The notes below the pieces were generated by a model. It did no database searches and had not been told where the DNA came from. It saw only the letters and a list, made by a program, of their open reading frames with translations. A stretch of 64,000 nt of DNA, taken from Lysinibacillus sp. JNUCC-52 (GTDB taxonomy: Bacteria > Bacillota > Bacilli > Bacillales_A > Planococcaceae). The stretch lies in NCBI RefSeq assembly GCF_015999545.1, contig NZ_CP065546.1, forward strand, positions 1,674,001-1,738,000. The letters are read 5' to 3'. Shown one piece after another: positions 59,721 through 64,000 of this stretch; positions within the stretch are counted from its first letter, which is position 1; each line of letters starts with the position of its first letter. A program made the position numbers and the translations under genes.

Positions 59721-60599
59721 TTATTCTCTCCCTTGTAAAATTGTTTCGATAATTGCCATGCGTGTATATACACCGTTACGTACTTGCTCAAAAATGCGAG
59801 AACGTTCGCATTCAACTAGCTCTGATGCAATTTCTACATCACGGTTAACTGGTGCAGGATGCATAATAATTGCTTTTTCCTTCATTTTCTTCTCACGTTC
59901 CACTGTCAATCCGTACTCTTCATGATAGCTTTCTTTTGAGAAGCTTTTATTTACTTTATGACGTTCATGTTGTACACGAAGTAACATAATGACATCGCTT
60001 ATTTCAATTAAATCATCCCAAGAATGATGTGCATTGAAATCTCCTGCCCATTCTTCGGGGCACAGGAAGTGCACATTTGCTCCTAGTCGTTGTAGCGCCG
60101 AAGCATTTGATTTCGCGACACGACTATGCGATATATCTCCCGCGATTGTGATATTTAACCCTTCAAAAGAACCAAACTCTTTTTTTATCGTATACAGATC
60201 AAGTAATGATTGTGATGGATGTTGACCAGCGCCATCGCCTGCGTTTATAACTGCAACATGAATGCCTTCTAGTAGCTCGTTATAATACTCATCCTCTTTT
60301 GCTCGGATAACGACCGCATCCATGCCAATCATTTCTAATGTTTTGACTGTGTCGTACATCGTTTCACCCTTTGTCACACTTGAAAAGCCTGCGTCAAACG
60401 GGATTACAGTACAGCCGACTTTCCGCTCTGCCATCTCAAAGCTCGTTTTCGTTCGGGTACTTGGTTCAAAAAATAAGTTTGCAACGTTGTAAGCACGAGA
60501 TAACGATGATGTTTCGCCATTTTCAAAAGCCTGCGCACGATGTAAAATGCTGTTAATTTCTTCAGTTGTTAAATGTTCCATTGATAATAAGTTCTTCAT
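59721..60599 (-). CDS. pyrB: Aspartate carbamoyltransferase catalytic chain
   Basis: Joins carbamoyl phosphate and aspartate, the committed step of the pathway. The 292-residue protein has the carbamoyl-phosphate motif [13 protein letters not shown] (about 46-58) and the aspartate-binding region (VQHERH and [11 protein letters not shown]). Two ATG codons are adjacent; I choose the second (60599), six nt after GGAGG. No pyrI is present, as in Bacillus. It begins after the second PyrR attenuator. Confidence 0.96.
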   Translation of the reverse strand: MKNLLSMEHLTTEEINSILHRAQAFENGETSSLSRAYNVANLFFEPSTRTKTSFEMAERKVGCTVIPFDAGFSSVTKGETMYDTVKTLEMIGMDAVVIRAKEDEYYNELLEGIHVAVINAGDGAGQHPSQSLLDLYTIKKEFGSFEGLNITIAGDISHSRVAKSNASALQRLGANVHFLCPEEWAGDFNAHHSWDDLIEISDVIMLLRVQHERHKVNKSFSKESYHEEYGLTVEREKKMKEKAIIMHPAPVNRDVEIASELVECERSRIFEQVRNGVYTRMAIIETILQGRE

Positions 60600-60675
60600 C
60601 ATGTACCTCCATTAGATTGTGTGTCATGAACGTCTATGTATGACGTTCTTCATTATTTAAGTGTCTAAATAATGT

Positions 60676-60788
60676 AAAAGCCCCGCTGATGTCATCAGCG
60701 AGGCATAAGGAGGCGTGACAAACTATAGTAAGCTGTATTGCTTACTGATTGCTTGTCCACAACTTCCCTTTTTTTGCCTCTCTGGACA
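60676..60788 (-). promoter_or_regulatory. PyrR-responsive attenuator between pyrP and pyrB
   Basis: Minus-strand RNA contains TGTCCAGAGAGGCA (60788-60775), matching the PyrR-binding consensus ARUCCNGNGAGGYU, followed by a rho-independent terminator GCCTCGCTGATG/CATCAGCGGGGC with TTTT (60705-60676). UMP-bound PyrR would favour the terminator and reduce pyrB and downstream genes. Confidence 0.85.
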
Positions 60789-60806
60789 ATTCATTAAAAG
60801 GTACTA

Positions 60807-62117
60807 CTATGAATTATTATTTTGATTGTAAGGTACTGGTATATCGGCTTCTTTTTTGCCTGGTAAAACCGCGTTTAGCACAACTCCGATAATGGCTGCT
60901 AACGCCATACCTTCTAGACTTAGAGATTCTGTGACGATAAATTTCGCACCGCCGATACCTATTACTAGAATAACAGAGGCAATCACTAGATTGCGGCTGT
61001 TCCCAAAATCAACATGGTTATCTACTAGCATACGTAAACCGCTTGAAGCGATAATACCGAACAGCAGAATGGAAACCCCGCCAAGAACAGCTGTTGGAAT
61101 TGTTGCGATTACTGCCATTGCTTTCCCGAAGAATGACAGGACAATCGCTACCACTGCCGCTCCCGCTATTACGTACACACTGTAAACACGTGTGATTGCA
61201 AGAACACCGATGTTTTCGCCGTACGTTGTTTTTGGTGGACCTCCAATGAACGCACTCACTAATGTCCCAAAGCCATCACCTAGTAATGAGCGATGTAAGC
61301 CTGGTTCTTTAATATAATCTCGATTTACTACTTTTCCTAGTACAAGCTGGTGACCGATATGCTCTGAAATTGTCACAATGACAATCGGTACCATCGCTAG
61401 TAAAATCGTAGATGTAATCGTAAAGTCATAATCTATACCTGGAATGATGAAATGTGGTACTGCAAACATCTTCGCTTCTTTAATCGGCTCGAAGTTGACG
61501 ATACCAATACAGATTGAGTATACATAGCCTACGATCAGGCCGATTAATATCGGCATTGTACTTAAAATCCCCTTAAAAAAGATTGTAAAAATAATGGCCG
61601 TAAATAATGTGACAAGTGCTGCTGAGAAATGCAGTAAGTTATACTCTCCATCAACATTCATCGCCATGCCTACCGCTGTTCCTGATAAGCCAAGGCCGAT
61701 CACCATAATAACTGGACCAACTACAATTGGAGGAAGAATTTTCATAATCCATTTATAACCGCTCTTCCAAATGATGAGTGACACAATGCCGTAGGTAACA
61801 CCGACGGCCATCGCCCCTATCATAGCGTTACCTGGATTGACACTTAAGCCATTGTCATCTAAACCGCCTGCAGCAAGTAAAATCGGTGCGATAAAGGCAA
61901 ACGATGAGCCTAAATATGCTGGTACTTGAAACTTCGTAATTAATAAGAAGAACAATGTGGCAATCCCGCTTGTTAGAAGGGCGATTGCTGGGCTAAGTCC
62001 TACTAGCTGTGGTACTAAAATCGTTGACCCGAACATGGCAAACATGTGTTGAAAACTTAATGTCACCAATTGGACTGGAGTCGGTTTATCATTTACATCT
62101 AACACTGCCTTTGACAT
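60807..62117 (-). CDS. pyrP: Uracil permease (NCS2 family)
   Basis: A 436-residue membrane protein with about 14 hydrophobic segments and NCS2/UraA signatures: QHMFAMFGSTILVPQ near the N terminus and SEHIGHQ (about 255-261) with the substrate-region Glu/His. It imports uracil with protons. It follows pyrR after 20 nt, too short for an attenuator there, and precedes the attenuator upstream of pyrB. Confidence 0.95.
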   Translation of the reverse strand: MSKAVLDVNDKPTPVQLVTLSFQHMFAMFGSTILVPQLVGLSPAIALLTSGIATLFFLLITKFQVPAYLGSSFAFIAPILLAAGGLDDNGLSVNPGNAMIGAMAVGVTYGIVSLIIWKSGYKWIMKILPPIVVGPVIMVIGLGLSGTAVGMAMNVDGEYNLLHFSAALVTLFTAIIFTIFFKGILSTMPILIGLIVGYVYSICIGIVNFEPIKEAKMFAVPHFIIPGIDYDFTITSTILLAMVPIVIVTISEHIGHQLVLGKVVNRDYIKEPGLHRSLLGDGFGTLVSAFIGGPPKTTYGENIGVLAITRVYSVYVIAGAAVVAIVLSFFGKAMAVIATIPTAVLGGVSILLFGIIASSGLRMLVDNHVDFGNSRNLVIASVILVIGIGGAKFIVTESLSLEGMALAAIIGVVLNAVLPGKKEADIPVPYNQNNNS

Positions 62118-62137
62118 AACGTTTCCTCACTTTATAG

Positions 62138-62695
<558 letters not shown>

Positions 62696-62826
62696 CTAGA
62701 ATCTATTTTCAGTGTTGTCCATAATGCGCAACTTTTATCAAAAAGAATTCCTGATGAAAGCTTTGTAGCACATTCGGATTGTTACGCGATGCTCCCTAAG
62801 TCGTTAAGCATCATTGTCAACGGCAT

Positions 62827-62950
62827 AAAAAAACCTCTCGAGGCGAATAGCCTGAGAGGGTTGAGTACGTGTTTAAATAGCATGTCGAAAAAATTTGCAG
62901 CACAAATTTTTGCAACACGTTCACATGTACCTTCTCAGCCTCTCTGGACT
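62827..62950 (-). promoter_or_regulatory. PyrR-responsive leader attenuator upstream of pyrR
   Basis: The leader RNA on the minus strand contains AGTCCAGAGAGGCT (62950-62937), an exact fit to ARUCCNGNGAGGYU, an alternative antiterminator-forming middle segment, and a terminator CCTCTCAGGC/GCCTCGAGAGG with a T-run (62862-62827). This is the classical anti-antiterminator arrangement. Confidence 0.92.
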
Positions 62951-62997
62951 GCCATTAAAGGTGAATATTAAATTAAAGTCGTTCATTCACTTTCGTT

Positions 62998-63026
62998 AGT
63001 ATAGACCTTCTTTAAATATTCGTCAA
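62998..63026 (-). promoter_or_regulatory. Sigma-A promoter of the pyr operon
   Basis: On the minus strand TTGACG (63026-63021) and TATACT (63003-62998) are spaced by 17 nt. The -35 contains the rluD stop codon TGA, so the operon promoter overlaps the end of rluD. The start of transcription would be about 40 nt before the PyrR site. Confidence 0.8.
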
Positions 63027-63934
63027 TCCTTATTTCGTAATTCCTCTAATAATTGTACATAATCGACAGGAAGTGGTGCTTCAAACTCCATATATTCACC
63101 TGTTGTAGGATGATTAAATCCTAAAATTCCTGCATGTAATACTTGTCCACCAAAATCAATTGTCTTTCTCGGTCCATATTTTGGATCACCGACAAGTGGG
63201 AAACCAATATAATTCATATGCACGCGAATTTGGTGTGTACGTCCTGTTTCAAGGCGGCATTCTACAAGTGTGTAATCACCGAAACGTTCAATAACTTGGA
63301 AGTGTGTTACCGCATGTTTTCCTTTATCAACAACTGCTTGCTTTTGACGATCCTTTTGATCGCGGCCAATCGGTGCGTCAATCGTCCCTTTATCATGTGC
63401 AATATGTCCATGAACAAGAGCTGTATATTTACGCGTTACCGTTTTGTTCACAAGTTGATCGACTAACGATTCATGCGCCACATCGTTTTTCGCTACCATC
63501 AGTAAACCTGATGTATCTTTATCAATACGATGTACAATACCTGGGCGCATTACACCATTAATGCCCGATAAATCTTTACACTGATACATTAAACCATTCA
63601 CAAGTGTACCTGTCATATGACCAGGCGCAGGATGGACAACCATACCCTTTGGTTTGTTGACAACGAGCACATCCGCATCTTCATAAACAATATCAAGTGC
63701 TAGGTTTTCAGCGATTACATCTAAAGGTTCTGCCTCTGGCACGATGATTTCTACTACATCGCCTGCTTTTACCTTATATTTCGCTTTTACTGTCTCACCA
63801 TTTACTTTAACAATTCCTTCTGTAATCCAATTGCTAATTTGTGTACGAGACCATTCTGTTTGTATACTTGAAATCGCTTTGTCAATGCGCTCTCCTTGCT
63901 GTTGTTCTTCGATTGTGTATGATACTTGCGTCAT
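63023..63934 (-). CDS. rluD: Pseudouridine synthase, RluD family (YlyB)
   Basis: A 303-residue RluA/RluD-type pseudouridine synthase that modifies 23S rRNA. It has an N-terminal S4 RNA-binding domain (about 13-75) and a catalytic domain with HRIDKDTSGLL (about 136-146, catalytic Asp) and the LETGRTHQIRVH motif. It overlaps the upstream lspA stop by four nt (ATGA), as in the lspA-rluD-pyrR order of B. subtilis. The target uridine is not certain; RluD-type is inferred from family and context. Confidence 0.9.
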   Translation of the reverse strand: MTQVSYTIEEQQQGERIDKAISSIQTEWSRTQISNWITEGIVKVNGETVKAKYKVKAGDVVEIIVPEAEPLDVIAENLALDIVYEDADVLVVNKPKGMVVHPAPGHMTGTLVNGLMYQCKDLSGINGVMRPGIVHRIDKDTSGLLMVAKNDVAHESLVDQLVNKTVTRKYTALVHGHIAHDKGTIDAPIGRDQKDRQKQAVVDKGKHAVTHFQVIERFGDYTLVECRLETGRTHQIRVHMNYIGFPLVGDPKYGPRKTIDFGGQVLHAGILGFNHPTTGEYMEFEAPLPVDYVQLLEELRNKD

Positions 63935-64000
63935 TGTTTCACCTGTTTCTTTTCTTTTTTATCTTCGGCGATTAAACCAATCATTAATACGACAACGGCA
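63931..64000 (-). CDS. lspA: Signal peptidase II (lipoprotein), C-terminal end only
   Basis: The last 22 codons of a frame entering from outside the window, translating to AVVVLMIGLIAEDKK and a Lys-rich tail, followed by a TGA that overlaps the rluD start. A short hydrophobic stretch with a basic tail immediately before rluD fits the end of LspA, which is the neighbour in B. subtilis. The fragment alone is too short for a firm identification. Confidence 0.65.
   Translation of the reverse strand, partial: AVVVLMIGLIAEDKKEKKQVKQ

Noticed and set aside
62118..62137. A third PyrR attenuator between pyrR and pyrP
   Set aside because: The gap is 20 nt and holds only the pyrP ribosome binding site; no binding loop or terminator is present.

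Overview
The window looks like a chromosomal segment of a low-GC, endospore-forming Firmicute, most likely Lysinibacillus or a close relative (Bacillaceae/Planococcaceae). This is inferred from protein character, AT-rich intergenic DNA, strong AAGGAGG-type ribosome binding sites and gene order. The backbone follows the Bacillus subtilis order, read on the minus strand from right to left: lspA-rluD-pyrRPBC-carAB-pyrKDFE, rqcH, yicC-gmk-rpoZ-coaBC-priA-def-fmt-rsmB-rlmN-prpC-prkC-rsgA-rpe-thiN-spoVM, rpmB, yloU-fakA, sdaAB-sdaAA.

Two accessory blocks interrupt this backbone. The first (about 4.1-10.2 kb) lies between yloU and rpmB. It is a guanidino-compound/arginine catabolic block: a RocB-like M20 hydrolase, an APC amino-acid permease, a dimethylarginine dimethylaminohydrolase (DDAH), a second amidinotransferase-fold hydrolase, and a divergent IclR regulator with a candidate operator. 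The second (about 27.3-51 kb) lies between rqcH and pyrE. It holds a chemoreceptor and three complete Opp/Dpp-type peptide ABC transporters, each with a different gene order, plus one duplicated binding protein. CodY-like boxes lie at the promoters of all three transporter operons and at the promoter of sdaAB-sdaAA, which suggests a shared nutrient-limitation response (peptide import, serine deamination).

Between two of the transporter operons is an array of about 36 GC-rich 21-bp tandem repeats (43.82-44.57 kb) inside very AT-rich DNA. It is open in several reading frames but is probably not a gene. The pyrimidine operon has a clear sigma-A promoter whose -35 overlaps the rluD stop codon, and two PyrR-type attenuators: before pyrR and between pyrP and pyrB.

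The observations most worth checking are: a very short spoVM gene that appears to start at CTG; a CoaBC protein whose CoaB half is shortened and lacks catalytic motifs; the 21-bp array; absence of remA between yicC and gmk; the paired promoter/CodY architecture of two opp operons; and transcriptional hairpins placed just after binding-protein genes inside two operons. All assignments come from reading the sequence and from remembered family knowledge; no database search was run.
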